From JAFCUW01 sp049897565 (lineage in GTDB: Bacteria > Pseudomonadota > Gammaproteobacteria > Burkholderiales > Burkholderiaceae_D), in contig NZ_JAFCWM010000018.1 in the NCBI RefSeq assembly GCF_049897565.1, forward strand, positions 1-64,000: a stretch of DNA of 64,000 bases, given 5' to 3'. Below the pieces are notes generated by a model. It ran no database searches and was not told the origin of the DNA. It saw only the letters and a program-made list of their open reading frames with translations. This document shows, piece after piece, positions 17,791-26,504 of this stretch; the first letter of the stretch is position 1; every line of letters begins with the position of its first letter. A program made the position numbers and the translations under genes.

Positions 17791-19905
17791 ATGCCTTTGC
17801 CAGTAATCCTCCAGACTCAGGCCGGCGAGTGCGGCCCGGGGTGCCTGGCCATGGTCGCCACGCATCTCGGTTTGCGCACTGACCTTGCCACGCTGCGCGG
17901 GCGCTTTTCCATTTCGATCAACGGCACCAGCCTGGGAGTCCTGTCCGACTACGCCGACCACCTCAAGCTGTCAACCCGCGGTGTGCGCCTGGAACCGGAA
18001 GAGCTGCGCGATCTGAAATGTCCATCCATTCTTCATTTTTCAATGAATCATTTCGTCGTGCTGCGCAGCGCGACGGACAAGGAAATCGTCATCCACGATC
18101 CCGCTGTCGGGGTGCGCAAGCTGGGCTACGACGATGTGAGCAAGGAGTTCACCGGCGGCGCATTGGAACTGGCGCCCACGACAGACTTCCGCCCGGCCGA
18201 CGAGCGGCGCAAGATATCGCTCAACACCCTGATTGGCAAGCTTGATGGCTGGTGGCAATCACTTGGCTTGGTGTTCGGCATCGCGCTCGGGCTGGAAGCG
18301 CTCGGGCTCGCCGCGCCCCGGTTGAACCAGTACATGATCGACGACGTGCTGATGTCGGAAGACCGCAGCTTGCGCGACTTGCTCACGCTCGGGCTGGTCC
18401 TGCTGGTGCTGGCACAGAGCGCGCTGTCGCAGATGCGCGGCATCACCATCATGTACCTGACCACGCACCTGAACGTTCAATGGGTCAGCGACGTATTCGG
18501 CCGACTGGTCCGCCTACCGATGGACTGGTTCGAGAAACGCCAGCTTGGCGATGTGCTATCGCGCTTCAGTTCGGTCGGGCCGATCCAGGACCTGTTGACC
18601 ACGCGCGCCATCACCGCGGCGTTGGATGGCCTGATGGCGATACTGTCGTTGTGCATGATGTTCTTGTATAGCGCATTGCTGGCGTCGGTTGTGGTGGCTA
18701 CCGTGGCGCTGTACGCATTGGTTCGGGCGGTGTCGTATCGACCATTTCGAGAGGCCAATCTGGAGGGAATGGCGCTGGCGGCGAGGGAGCAAACCTGCCT
18801 GATGGAGACTCTTCGGGCGATGGGCCCGATCAAGATGTTTGGGCGCGAACTGGACCGGCGAGCGCGCTGGCTGGCGATGAAGGTCGACACGGTGAACCGC
18901 AACGTGCGCAGCCAGGTCATGGGGCTGTGGTTTACCAATATCAACACCACCATTGCTGCCCTCTCGGCGGCAATGGTGATGTGGCTGGGTGCCGGACTCG
19001 TGATGGATGGCGCTTTTACGGTCGGCATGCTTTTCGCGCTGGTCACTTATAGCGGAATGTTCTCTGCACGGATGACAGGGCTAATCAATGTCTACATCGA
19101 CTACAAGATGCTGTCGCTGCACTGCGAACGATTGGCCGATATTGCGCTGGAACCCGTCGAGGCTGACGTTGAACATGCGCATGACGTGGAGCAATTGATT
19201 CCGAAACTGGAACTAGTCAACGTCTGCTATCGCTATAGCGACAGCGAGCCATGGGTGCTGCGCAACATCAGCCTGACCATCGACCCGGCCGAATCGGTCG
19301 CGATCGCCGGTCCTTCCGGCTGTGGAAAAACCACATTGGTCAAGTTAATCATGGGTAGCCTCAAACCGACGTTCGGTGAGATTCGCTATGGCGGCGTCCC
19401 TATCGAACAACTTGGCGTGCGCTCGTACCGCAAGGCGTTGGCCGTGGTGATGCAGGACGATATGCTTCTGGCCGGCTCGCTCAAGGACAACATCTGCTTC
19501 AACGACGAGCAGCCCGACATGGCACGCATCGAACTATGTGCCAGATTGGCGCAGGTCGAAGCCGACATCAAGAGTATGCGGATGGCCTATGAAACACTGA
19601 TCTCCGACATGGGCTGCAGCCTGTCGGGTGGTCAGAAGCAACGCGTGCTGCTGGCGCGTGCGCTGTATAAGCGGCCCAAGGTGCTGATCATGGACGAAGC
19701 GACCAGCGCGCTCGACGTGGCGCTGGAGCGAGGCGTCAACGAAGCCATTTCGACGCTTAGCATTAGCCGCATCATCATCGCGCACCGGCCAGAGACGATC
19801 GCGAGCGCCAAACGTCTGATCGCACTGCGCAGTGGCCAAGTGGTGCATGACGCGATTATCGCCAAGCCGGCTGGCGAGGACATCTCACCGGTCCAGGCTG
19901 AGTGA
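17791..19905 (+). CDS. C39-peptidase bacteriocin-type ABC exporter
   Basis: The 704-residue inner-membrane protein cleaves leader peptides and exports the product. The N-terminal C39 domain has Cys14 (QTQAGECGPGCLA), His87 (SMNHFVVL) and Asp103 (IHDPAVG), so its catalytic set is intact. A six-helix membrane domain follows at about 160-430. The ATPase part has Walker A GPSGCGKTT, signature LSGGQKQR, Walker B VLIMDEATSALD and H-loop IIIAHRPE. The ATG at 17791 is chosen for the GGAG 6 nt upstream and because the protein then starts close to the C39 motif. With HlyD and a TolC encoded elsewhere it would form a type I secretion system like CvaAB. Confidence 0.92.
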   Translation: MPLPVILQTQAGECGPGCLAMVATHLGLRTDLATLRGRFSISINGTSLGVLSDYADHLKLSTRGVRLEPEELRDLKCPSILHFSMNHFVVLRSATDKEIVIHDPAVGVRKLGYDDVSKEFTGGALELAPTTDFRPADERRKISLNTLIGKLDGWWQSLGLVFGIALGLEALGLAAPRLNQYMIDDVLMSEDRSLRDLLTLGLVLLVLAQSALSQMRGITIMYLTTHLNVQWVSDVFGRLVRLPMDWFEKRQLGDVLSRFSSVGPIQDLLTTRAITAALDGLMAILSLCMMFLYSALLASVVVATVALYALVRAVSYRPFREANLEGMALAAREQTCLMETLRAMGPIKMFGRELDRRARWLAMKVDTVNRNVRSQVMGLWFTNINTTIAALSAAMVMWLGAGLVMDGAFTVGMLFALVTYSGMFSARMTGLINVYIDYKMLSLHCERLADIALEPVEADVEHAHDVEQLIPKLELVNVCYRYSDSEPWVLRNISLTIDPAESVAIAGPSGCGKTTLVKLIMGSLKPTFGEIRYGGVPIEQLGVRSYRKALAVVMQDDMLLAGSLKDNICFNDEQPDMARIELCARLAQVEADIKSMRMAYETLISDMGCSLSGGQKQRVLLARALYKRPKVLIMDEATSALDVALERGVNEAISTLSISRIIIAHRPETIASAKRLIALRSGQVVHDAIIAKPAGEDISPVQAE

Positions 19906-19929
19906 AATTTCGCCGCCGCACACCGCCAC

Positions 19930-20605
19930 AAACGTTCTGCACACCTTTTGTGGATAAGACTGTGCGCAAGGCATTTGACTCTAGTAAAGACCGTTGATTC
20001 AATTGAGAAAATTCGGCCTGCATAAAAACGAGGCATCAGCGAATATCCCGCTTCTCGACGAGAAAGGCGCCCCACTTCCCGCAGCGCAGAAGTTCTGCAC
20101 ACCTTTTGTGGATAAGATTGTGCGCAAGACCTTTTACTCTCATCCAGCCCCTTGATTTGACTAAGTATTTTGGCTTTGCGCAAAATCAAGGCATGCTGGT
20201 CAAATGCAGGGTAAAACGCCTTCCGCGCAATTGTGTCATGCTGTTTTGTTCACCGATTCGCGCATGCGACCCGCTTCTGCACATCTTTTGTGGATAAGAT
20301 TGTGCGCAAGAGCGTTGACACCAGCCCAGGTCGTTGATTCCATTCACAAATTTCTTAGTGCGTAAATATTTAGCACCTAAAGCATCACCGCGCGTCGCGT
20401 TGTTTCGCACAGAAACTGTGGATAACTTTGTGATTAAGTATGAAGACTTTCGTCAAAGTCCTTGATCCATAAGGCTTTTTCTGTTTTGAGAGAAATTAAG
20501 GCACAGCGATTTCTCCTTTAAAATCAGTCACTTGTGAAAAATACTTGTAAGACCCGGCAATGTATGACATAAGCATGGCCGCCCTGACATTTTGTGGATA
20601 GATCA
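19930..20605 (+). repeat. Right block of the DnaA-box-like repeat array
   Basis: Five units run head-to-tail up to xseA. TGTGGATAA boxes lie at 19949-19957, 20107-20115, 20289-20297 and 20417-20425, and a variant TGTGGATAG at 20593-20601, spaced about 158, 182, 128 and 176 bp. The first three units share TTCTGCACANC before the box and GTGCGCAAG after it. A GTTGATT or CTTGATT motif and a (C)GAGGCAT or CAAGGCAT tail follow. All units point towards xseA. The 715 bp between exporter and xseA are filled by this array; I see no gene in it. Confidence 0.85.
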
Positions 20606-20620
20606 CCCGAGCCGAGCCCT

Positions 20621-21982
20621 ATGCAGACCAGTTTCGACCCTGATTCCAGCTACGCCGCCCCGCCGGTGCTGACCGTCACCGCCCTCAACCAGCAGGTCGC
20701 GCGCTTGCTCGAGCGCACATTCCCGCTGACCTGGATCGGCGGCGAGATCTCCAATTTCACCCGCGCCAGTTCCGGCCACTGGTATTTCACGCTCAAGGAC
20801 GACGCCGCCCAGGTGCGCGCGGTGATGTTCCGCGGCCGCGCCCAGGTCGCCGGCTTCATGCCGCGCGAAGGCGACAAGGTCGAGGTGCGCGCGCTCGTCA
20901 CGCTGTACGGCGCCCGCGGCGACTACCAGATCAACGTCGAGTCGATCCGCCGCGCCGGCGTCGGCGCCCTGTTCGAAGCGTTCCTGCGGCTGAAGGAGAA
21001 GCTCGGCGCGCAAGGCTTGTTCGACGAGGACCGCAAGCGCGCCCTGCCGCTGTTCACCCGCAGCATCGGCATCGTCACCAGCCCGCAGGCGGCGGCGCTG
21101 CGCGACATCCTGATCGCGCTGAAGCGGCGCGCGCCGCACATTCGCATCGTGCTGTATCCGAGCCCGGTGCAAGGGCTCGGCTCGGCCGACAAGATTGCCG
21201 AGGCGATCAACAATGCGTCGCGCCGCGCCGAGGTCGACGTGCTGCTGGTGTGCCGCGGCGGCGGCTCGATCGAAGACCTGTGGAGTTTCAACGAGGAAGT
21301 AGTGGCGCGCGCCATTTCCGCTTGCAGCATGCCGGTCATTGCCGGCGTCGGCCACGAGACCGATTTCACCATCGCCGACTTCAGCGCCGACGTGCGGGCG
21401 GCCACGCCGACCGCCGCCGCCGAGCTGGCCGCCACCGCGCGCGCCGACTGGATGGCGTCATTGTCGGCCGACTGCACCGACCTGCGGCGCGCGATGCGGC
21501 GCACCCTGTCGGAGGCGAACCTGAACCTGGACAATTACGCGCGCCGCCTGATCAGCCCGTCGGCGCGGATCGGCCACCAGCGCCTGCAGGTGGTGGCGCT
21601 GTCGACGGCACTGACGCACGCTGTGCGCGCCCCGCTGAACCGCAACAGCTTCACGCTGGCCCAGCTGCGCGCGCGCTGGTCGCGCCATCGTCCCGACGTG
21701 CGTGGCTGGTGCGCCGAGATCGCCTCGCAGCAACGCCACTTCGCCGCCAGCCTGGCCAGCCAGATGCGGGCGCGGCGCAACGCGCTGGCGGCGCTGTCGG
21801 CCCAGCTTGAACTGCTCAACCCGCAACGCACGCTCGAGCGCGGCTACGCCATTGTCAGCGACAGCCGCGGCCACGTGCTGCACTCGCCGGCGGCGATCCG
21901 GGTCAACGAACGGCTGCTCGTGCGGCTGGCCGACGGCAGCGCGGAAGTTGGTGTTGCCAGTGTGCAGGGGCTACTGGAGTAG
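20621..21982 (+). CDS. xseA: Exodeoxyribonuclease VII large subunit
   Basis: The 453-residue cytosolic subunit degrades single-stranded DNA together with XseB. An N-terminal OB-fold (LTVTALNQQVARLLERTFP, WIGGEISNF) is followed by the catalytic domain with IGIVTSPQAAALRDI, CRGGGSIEDLWSFN and GVGHETDFTIADF, then a long coiled-coil region and a C-terminal LERGYAIV motif. Start 20621 (MQTSFDPDS) is chosen over a GTG at 20594, which lies inside the last repeat unit. It runs divergent from the exbB operon and is followed by sodB 96 bp downstream. Confidence 0.95.
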   Translation: MQTSFDPDSSYAAPPVLTVTALNQQVARLLERTFPLTWIGGEISNFTRASSGHWYFTLKDDAAQVRAVMFRGRAQVAGFMPREGDKVEVRALVTLYGARGDYQINVESIRRAGVGALFEAFLRLKEKLGAQGLFDEDRKRALPLFTRSIGIVTSPQAAALRDILIALKRRAPHIRIVLYPSPVQGLGSADKIAEAINNASRRAEVDVLLVCRGGGSIEDLWSFNEEVVARAISACSMPVIAGVGHETDFTIADFSADVRAATPTAAAELAATARADWMASLSADCTDLRRAMRRTLSEANLNLDNYARRLISPSARIGHQRLQVVALSTALTHAVRAPLNRNSFTLAQLRARWSRHRPDVRGWCAEIASQQRHFAASLASQMRARRNALAALSAQLELLNPQRTLERGYAIVSDSRGHVLHSPAAIRVNERLLVRLADGSAEVGVASVQGLLE

Positions 21983-22078
21983 CGCGCCAGAAGCAAAAAT
22001 GCAACGAACCCGCATCCGAATTACAATAAGAGTTGTTTCAACGATCAACGCTCTTCCCAATCAATAAAAGGACACTTC

Positions 22079-22657
22079 ATGGAACATACCCTGCCACCCC
22101 TGCCGTACGCAATGGACGCCCTGGCTCCGCACATCTCGAAAGAGACGCTGGAGTACCACTACGGCAAGCACCACGCTACCTATGTGACCAACCTGAACAA
22201 CCTGATCAAGGGCACCGAGTTCGAGAACTTGTCCCTCGAAGAAATCGTCAAGAAATCGTCCGGCGGCATCTTCAACAACGCCGCCCAGGTGTGGAACCAC
22301 ACCTTCTACTGGAACGGCATGAAGCCGGCCGGCGGCGGCGCGCCAAGCGGCAAGGTCGCTGACGCAATCAACGCCAAGTGGGGCTCGTTCGACAAGTTCA
22401 AGGAAGAATTCACCAAGTCGTGCCTGGGCAACTTCGGTTCCGGCTGGACCTGGCTGGTGCAAAAAGCCGATGGCGGCGTCGACATCGTCAACACCTCGAA
22501 CGCCGGCACCCCTTTGACCACCAGCGACAAAGCGCTGCTGACCTGCGATGTCTGGGAACACGCCTACTACATCGACTACCGCAACGCCCGCGCCAAATAC
22601 GTCGAGTCGTTCTGGGGCCTGGTCAACTGGGACGCGGTCAACGCCAACGCCGCCTAA
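22079..22657 (+). CDS. sodB: Superoxide dismutase [Fe]
   Basis: The 192-residue enzyme turns superoxide into oxygen and hydrogen peroxide. Metal ligands are His27, His74, Asp157 and His161 (DVWEHAYY). Gln70 in NNAAQVWNHTFYW is the arrangement of iron-type enzymes, so iron is the likely metal. There is no signal peptide, which places it in the cytosol. AAAGGACA precedes the ATG and a strong terminator follows. Confidence 0.96.
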   Translation: MEHTLPPLPYAMDALAPHISKETLEYHYGKHHATYVTNLNNLIKGTEFENLSLEEIVKKSSGGIFNNAAQVWNHTFYWNGMKPAGGGAPSGKVADAINAKWGSFDKFKEEFTKSCLGNFGSGWTWLVQKADGGVDIVNTSNAGTPLTTSDKALLTCDVWEHAYYIDYRNARAKYVESFWGLVNWDAVNANAA

Positions 22658-22693
22658 GCAAAGCGTCGGACCAACAGAGTTCGACATGGCATC

Positions 22694-22724
22694 AAAAAAG
22701 GCCCCGTTTTGGGGCCTTTTTTCG
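22694..22724. terminator. Bidirectional terminator between sodB and hemerythrin gene
   Basis: AAAAAAGGCCCC, a GTTTT loop and GGGGCCTTTTTT form a near-perfect stem with A and T runs on both sides. It can serve sodB on the plus strand and the hemerythrin gene on the minus strand. Confidence 0.92.
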
Positions 22725-22743
22725 TCTCGACCTTCTGACTGCC

Positions 22744-23337
22744 TCAAGCTTCCGATGCGAGGCCGATCGGCGCCGGCGTGATGTTGACAATCAGCGAGAA
22801 CAATCGGTCGAAGCCGTCCTTGTAGGCGGTGCCGGCCAGCGGATCCCAGTTGGCGGCGAACCAGCCATCGACGTCGAGCCAGTCCTGCGCCGTCAGGAAG
22901 CGGTCGGCCGCCGGCAGCACGATATCCTCTTCGAGCCGCATGTGCGCCTGGCTGTAGGCGCAATACTCCTCCACCGCGCGGGCGAACGGCGCGAACCCCG
23001 CTTCGCGGTCGAGTTCGTATCGAGTCAGCTGGTGTTCGAGCTCACGCACCATCGCTTCGCCGGCGACGTGCTGCGCGCTCAGCTGCGCGATCTCTTCGTC
23101 AACGGTGCCGGTGCGCTGCTGCAGCAGCGCGAACAATTGCTCTTCTTTCGGGTGATGCAGCTTTTCGGGATAGTCGACGATATACAACAGCATCGCGCGA
23201 AACACCTTGCACGCGGGCGCCTTGCCGCCATCGGCGGTGGCGCGGACGAAATGACGCATCGCCTGCAGCACCGCCCACAGGCGGTCGTGTTCTTCATGGA
23301 TGACGCGGGTGCCTGCATGGGTCGCTAAAGGGCGCAT
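22744..23337 (-). CDS. Hemerythrin HHE-domain protein
   Basis: The 197-residue cytosolic protein is predicted to be a four-helix bundle with a non-haem di-iron site. Likely ligands lie in IHEEHDRL, KLHHPKEEQLF, and SQAHMRLEEDIVLP, matching the HHE cation-binding pattern. Members sense or handle oxygen, nitric oxide or iron; a specific role cannot be told. It is convergent with sodB across a shared terminator. Confidence 0.85.
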   Translation of the reverse strand: MRPLATHAGTRVIHEEHDRLWAVLQAMRHFVRATADGGKAPACKVFRAMLLYIVDYPEKLHHPKEEQLFALLQQRTGTVDEEIAQLSAQHVAGEAMVRELEHQLTRYELDREAGFAPFARAVEEYCAYSQAHMRLEEDIVLPAADRFLTAQDWLDVDGWFAANWDPLAGTAYKDGFDRLFSLIVNITPAPIGLASEA

Positions 23338-23544
23338 TGCTCAATTCCCGTAGATTGGGGGACAGATGCCGGACAGCACCCTGTCGGTATCGACATTACC
23401 AACGCCGATGCTAGGCGACGGGGCGCAATAAATCCATGATGTAAGTCAAGACGGGCACATCCAATATTCGCGCGTAAAAGATCCAGTTGGGTAGATTTTT
23501 TGTGAAATAACGATGTGGCGGTCGTACAAATGGCAATTTTCGGT

Positions 23545-23926
23545 GTTTGTCCACGGCTCGCGCTGAACACCTGCGCCGGCTTTCGCGCGGTGAGTCGCTG
23601 CGCATGACCGGCCGCAACTACGGCCTTGGCGGACTGCGGCTGATGGTGCAAATCCTGATTTCCGGCCGCGTTGCCGGCGACCCTGTCGGGGCTGAAGATA
23701 GGCTGGGCGTTCGCTTGGCGCACCTTGATCGCGGCCGAGCTGGTGTTCGGCACCACCTCCGGCGCGGGCGGGCTCGGCTGGTGCATCTTCCAGAGCCGCA
23801 ACGAGCCTACACCGACAAGGTGTTTGCCGGCCTGGCCGCCGTCATCGTCATCGGGCTGCTGGTCGAGAACATCGTGTTCCAGTCGGTCGAGCGGCTGACC
23901 GTGTGCCGCTGGGCAATGCAACGCTA
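23545..23926 (+). pseudogene. Remnant of an SsuC/TauC-like ABC permease gene
   Basis: Three frames carry successive parts of the C-terminal half of a nitrate/sulfonate-type ABC permease: LNTCAGFRAV, then ESLRMTGRNYGLGGLRL, then FPAALPATLSGLKIGWAFAW with RTLIAAELVFGTTSGAGGLG, and finally YTDKVFAGLAAVIVIGLLVE ending in RLTVCRWAMQR. At least two frameshifts are needed to join them, and the 5' half is missing. The gene is dead. The 200 bp before it (23338-23544) hold nothing I recognise. Confidence 0.75.
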
Positions 23927-23995
23927 GCGTCATATGCCGGCGCGCGATAACGATATGTGAAATCAATCTTGGCCGCTTGCGCGCCGATGCTCCAG

Positions 23996-24037
23996 CACCA
24001 ATTCGGGGTCAGACCTAGGTCTGACCCCGAATTGGTG
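23996..24037. repeat. Perfect 42-bp palindrome with GGGGTCAGACC core
   Basis: CACCAATTC followed by GGGGTCAGACCT is immediately followed by its exact reverse complement. The core is identical to that of 4566-4611 but the outer arms are different and still self-complementary. It lies between the permease remnant and the response regulator gene. Confidence 0.85.
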
Positions 24038-24138
24038 GGGTGGCAAGTGTCGTGAAAGTGTGGCGAGATGTCAGCTTGTGTCGCGGAAAGGGATTTTGGG
24101 CATTGGCTCTACTACAATGGCTGCCGAGGAGAGTTGCC

Positions 24139-24825
24139 ATGTTTCGAGTAATGCTAGTGGAAGACGATGCCAGGCTTGCCGAGCTGGTGATGGAGTATTT
24201 GAGCGGCTACGAGTTCGAGGTCGAACTCGTCACGCGCGGCGACCAGGCGCTGGCGCGCTTCGCCGACATCGCGCCGGACCTGGTCGTGCTCGACCTGATG
24301 CTGCCAGGCCTCGACGGCATGGTGGTGTGCCGCCAGCTGCGCGCCGTCAGCGAGGTGCCGATCCTGATCCTGACCGCGCGCGAAGATTCGTACGATGAAG
24401 TGTCGGGACTGGAGCAAGGCGCCGACGATTTCCTCAACAAGCCGGTGCAGCCGCGCGTGCTGCTGGCACGCCTGCGCGCACTGATGCGCCGCGCCAGCGC
24501 TCGCCCCACCACCGATGGCCAGCCGCTGGTGTTCGGCGCGCTGACGATTACGCCCAGCGAACGCAGCGTCAGCTGGCGCGGCGAACAGTGTGTGCTCAGC
24601 AATACGGAGTACAAGTTGCTGCTGGTGCTGGCCAGCTCGGCCGGCCAGGTGCTGTCGCGCGACGCGTTGCTCAAAAAGATGCGGGGCATCGAATTCGACG
24701 GCCTCGACCGCAGCATCGACAACAGCATTTCCAAACTGCGGCGCCGCTTCGACGACGCCGCCTCGGAAAAAATCAAGACCGTGTGGGGCGAAGGCTACCT
24801 GTTCTCGCCGTCGTCCTGGGCTTGA
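24139..24825 (+). CDS. OmpR-family response regulator (RstA-like)
   Basis: The 228-residue transcription factor has an N-terminal receiver domain (MLVEDDARLAELV, phosphoacceptor Asp52 in VVLDLMLPGLDG, conserved Lys in FLNKPVQP) and a C-terminal winged helix (LSNTEYKLLLVLAS, DGLDRSIDNSISKLRRR). GAGGAG lies before the ATG at 24139; an earlier start at 24040 would cross the palindrome region. It is the likely partner of the kinase at 27253-28590, though three genes on the other strand separate them. A TACAAT -10-like element is at 24113-24118. Confidence 0.9.
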   Translation: MFRVMLVEDDARLAELVMEYLSGYEFEVELVTRGDQALARFADIAPDLVVLDLMLPGLDGMVVCRQLRAVSEVPILILTAREDSYDEVSGLEQGADDFLNKPVQPRVLLARLRALMRRASARPTTDGQPLVFGALTITPSERSVSWRGEQCVLSNTEYKLLLVLASSAGQVLSRDALLKKMRGIEFDGLDRSIDNSISKLRRRFDDAASEKIKTVWGEGYLFSPSSWA

Positions 24826-24855
24826 CCGAACTTACTCCGAACTTGCTTTTTTAAT

Positions 24856-25554
24856 TCACTCGAAGACAGGCGCGATCCCCAGCGGCGCTTCTTGCGTCAC
24901 CACCTGGCCGCGCGCCGGCGCGTCGCCGAACCTGTACAGCACCGTCTTGAAGCCGTCGTCGGCGTCGTCGGCGAAGATGGCGCCGTCGACCACCGGCAAG
25001 GCCTGCGCGGAGTCGCCATTGCGCACGCGCACTACCGGCGCGGCGCCCTTGCGGGCAAAGCCGAAGCGCACCCCGGCGCAGCTCAGGCTGCGCGCCGATG
25101 CATCGGCATAGCGCGCGAATTGAAGCGCCTGGTTGCAGGCGGCGCGCAGCTCGGCCGCCTCATACACGCCATCGGGCCGCACCAGCACCGTTACCCGCGG
25201 GCGCAGCACGTACTGGCCGATCGGCCGGTTCAGCACCAGCGCGGCGTTCTCGTCGTAAGCGGCCTTCAGCAGCGGAAACACGGTGCGGCCGGTGGCGTCC
25301 AGCGGCAGGTTCAGCTGCGTCGATTTGCCCTGCAGCGACAGGCGCAAGCCGTCGATGGGGGCGCCTTTTTCGCGCGGCATGACCTGGAAGTGGCTCTGGA
25401 TCAGATGCTTGGGCTTGCCGTATTTTTCGAACACCACCATCGCCCGGTATGCGTCACGATAACTCGCCCAGCCGCCGTCCTGCGCCTGGGCAGCGGCAAC
25501 GCCGGCGGCCAGCAGCAGGGCAATCAGAGCAGGGAAAAGTCGGAACCGGGACAT
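24856..25554 (-). CDS. Exported protein of unknown function
   Basis: The 232-residue product has a signal peptide (MSRFRLFPALIALLLAAGVA, ending in AQAQ) and no other membrane segment, so it is probably periplasmic. It contains a repetitive beta-rich region (HLIQSHFQVMPREKGAP, VLNRPIGQYVLRPRV). I do not recognise the family. It starts 5 bp after the MipA gene and is probably co-transcribed with it. It ends 30 bp from the response regulator on the opposite strand. Confidence 0.7.
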   Translation of the reverse strand: MSRFRLFPALIALLLAAGVAAAQAQDGGWASYRDAYRAMVVFEKYGKPKHLIQSHFQVMPREKGAPIDGLRLSLQGKSTQLNLPLDATGRTVFPLLKAAYDENAALVLNRPIGQYVLRPRVTVLVRPDGVYEAAELRAACNQALQFARYADASARSLSCAGVRFGFARKGAAPVVRVRNGDSAQALPVVDGAIFADDADDGFKTVLYRFGDAPARGQVVTQEAPLGIAPVFE

Positions 25555-25559
25555 GTGCT

Positions 25560-26420
25560 TTAAAACCTGTAGGCAAGTGCGGTCGAAACCGTCACGTTGG
25601 CGGGCCGCTGTACCAGCGGGCTGTCCTTGGCGCTGCCGACCAGGCGCGACGCCTGCAGGCCGGACGTGACGATCCACGATGGCGCCAGCGCCCAGTTCCA
25701 GCGCGCGCCGACGTGCACATCCTTGATGCCGCCGGCAGCCTGGTAGGCGGCATAGCCGCTGCGCTGTGCTGCGGCCGCCGCGACGCCGAAAAAGGCGTCG
25801 TTGTGCGCGCGGTTGGCGACGGTCAGGCCGGCGCTGACGGAGACGGCGTGGTGCAGCGCCGGCTCGGCGGCGATGCGCTGCACCGCGACACTCCAGGTCG
25901 CGCCCTTTTTGTCATTGCCAGAACCGTACAGCACGCTGTTGGTCAAGCGAAGGCGCGGCGTCAGGTACAGGTTGAAAAACGCGCCCGCTTGCAATCGCGC
26001 GCCGATCGGGTCCATGCCGTCGAGTTGCTTCGCCTTCGCGCTGCGAGCGACCACCAGCGGTGGCTGGGCGACGATGCCGGGGAAGCTCACGCTGTCGACC
26101 CCGCCGATGCCGCTCGCGCTGCCGGACGCGCTGCGGCGCAACTGCAGCGCCAGCAGCGGGCCGTATTCGACCGACGGTGCGGCGGACAGGTGCATGCCGG
26201 CGCTCATGCCGGAGATGAAGATGCCGTTACTCGATGCCAGCTGCAGCACCGGCAGCGCGTTGATCCGCTGCTCGCGCGCGCCGTCGTAGCGCGGCGCCGA
26301 TACGGCACCGAGCCCGAGGTACAGGTCGCGGCTGCCGTCGGGCATCCGGTTCACTGCGGGCGTCTGGGCGGCCGCGCTACCACATGCGGCCGCCAGCGTG
26401 ATGGCGAGAAGCTTTTTCAT
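25560..26420 (-). CDS. MipA/OmpV family outer membrane protein
   Basis: The 286-residue product has a signal peptide (MKKLLAITLAAACGSAAAQ) and alternating beta-strand pattern ending in LAYRF, the C-terminal aromatic residue of outer membrane barrels. YLGLGAVSAPRYDGA and the strand pattern fit the MipA/OmpV family, which are often controlled by two-component systems. A scaffolding or permeability role is known for some members. It lies upstream of the exported unknown protein in one unit. Confidence 0.85.
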   Translation of the reverse strand: MKKLLAITLAAACGSAAAQTPAVNRMPDGSRDLYLGLGAVSAPRYDGAREQRINALPVLQLASSNGIFISGMSAGMHLSAAPSVEYGPLLALQLRRSASGSASGIGGVDSVSFPGIVAQPPLVVARSAKAKQLDGMDPIGARLQAGAFFNLYLTPRLRLTNSVLYGSGNDKKGATWSVAVQRIAAEPALHHAVSVSAGLTVANRAHNDAFFGVAAAAAQRSGYAAYQAAGGIKDVHVGARWNWALAPSWIVTSGLQASRLVGSAKDSPLVQRPANVTVSTALAYRF

Positions 26421-26504
26421 TTTGTCTGTATCGAGAGTTTGCCTGTGCGCATTTTACGGTGCGACACGGCGCGCCCCCAAAATTTGCCTGTTCGTGCGCC
26501 GCTA

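Noticed and set aside
19930..20605. CRISPR array
   Set aside because: Units are 130-190 bp, diverge along most of their length and have no short identical repeats with uniform spacers; no cas genes are present.
19930..20605. Chromosomal replication origin, because of several DnaA boxes
   Set aside because: There is no dnaA, dnaN or other origin gene, boxes are far apart in one orientation within repeats, and no AT-rich unwinding region with 13-mers is seen; titration or an unrelated role is likelier.
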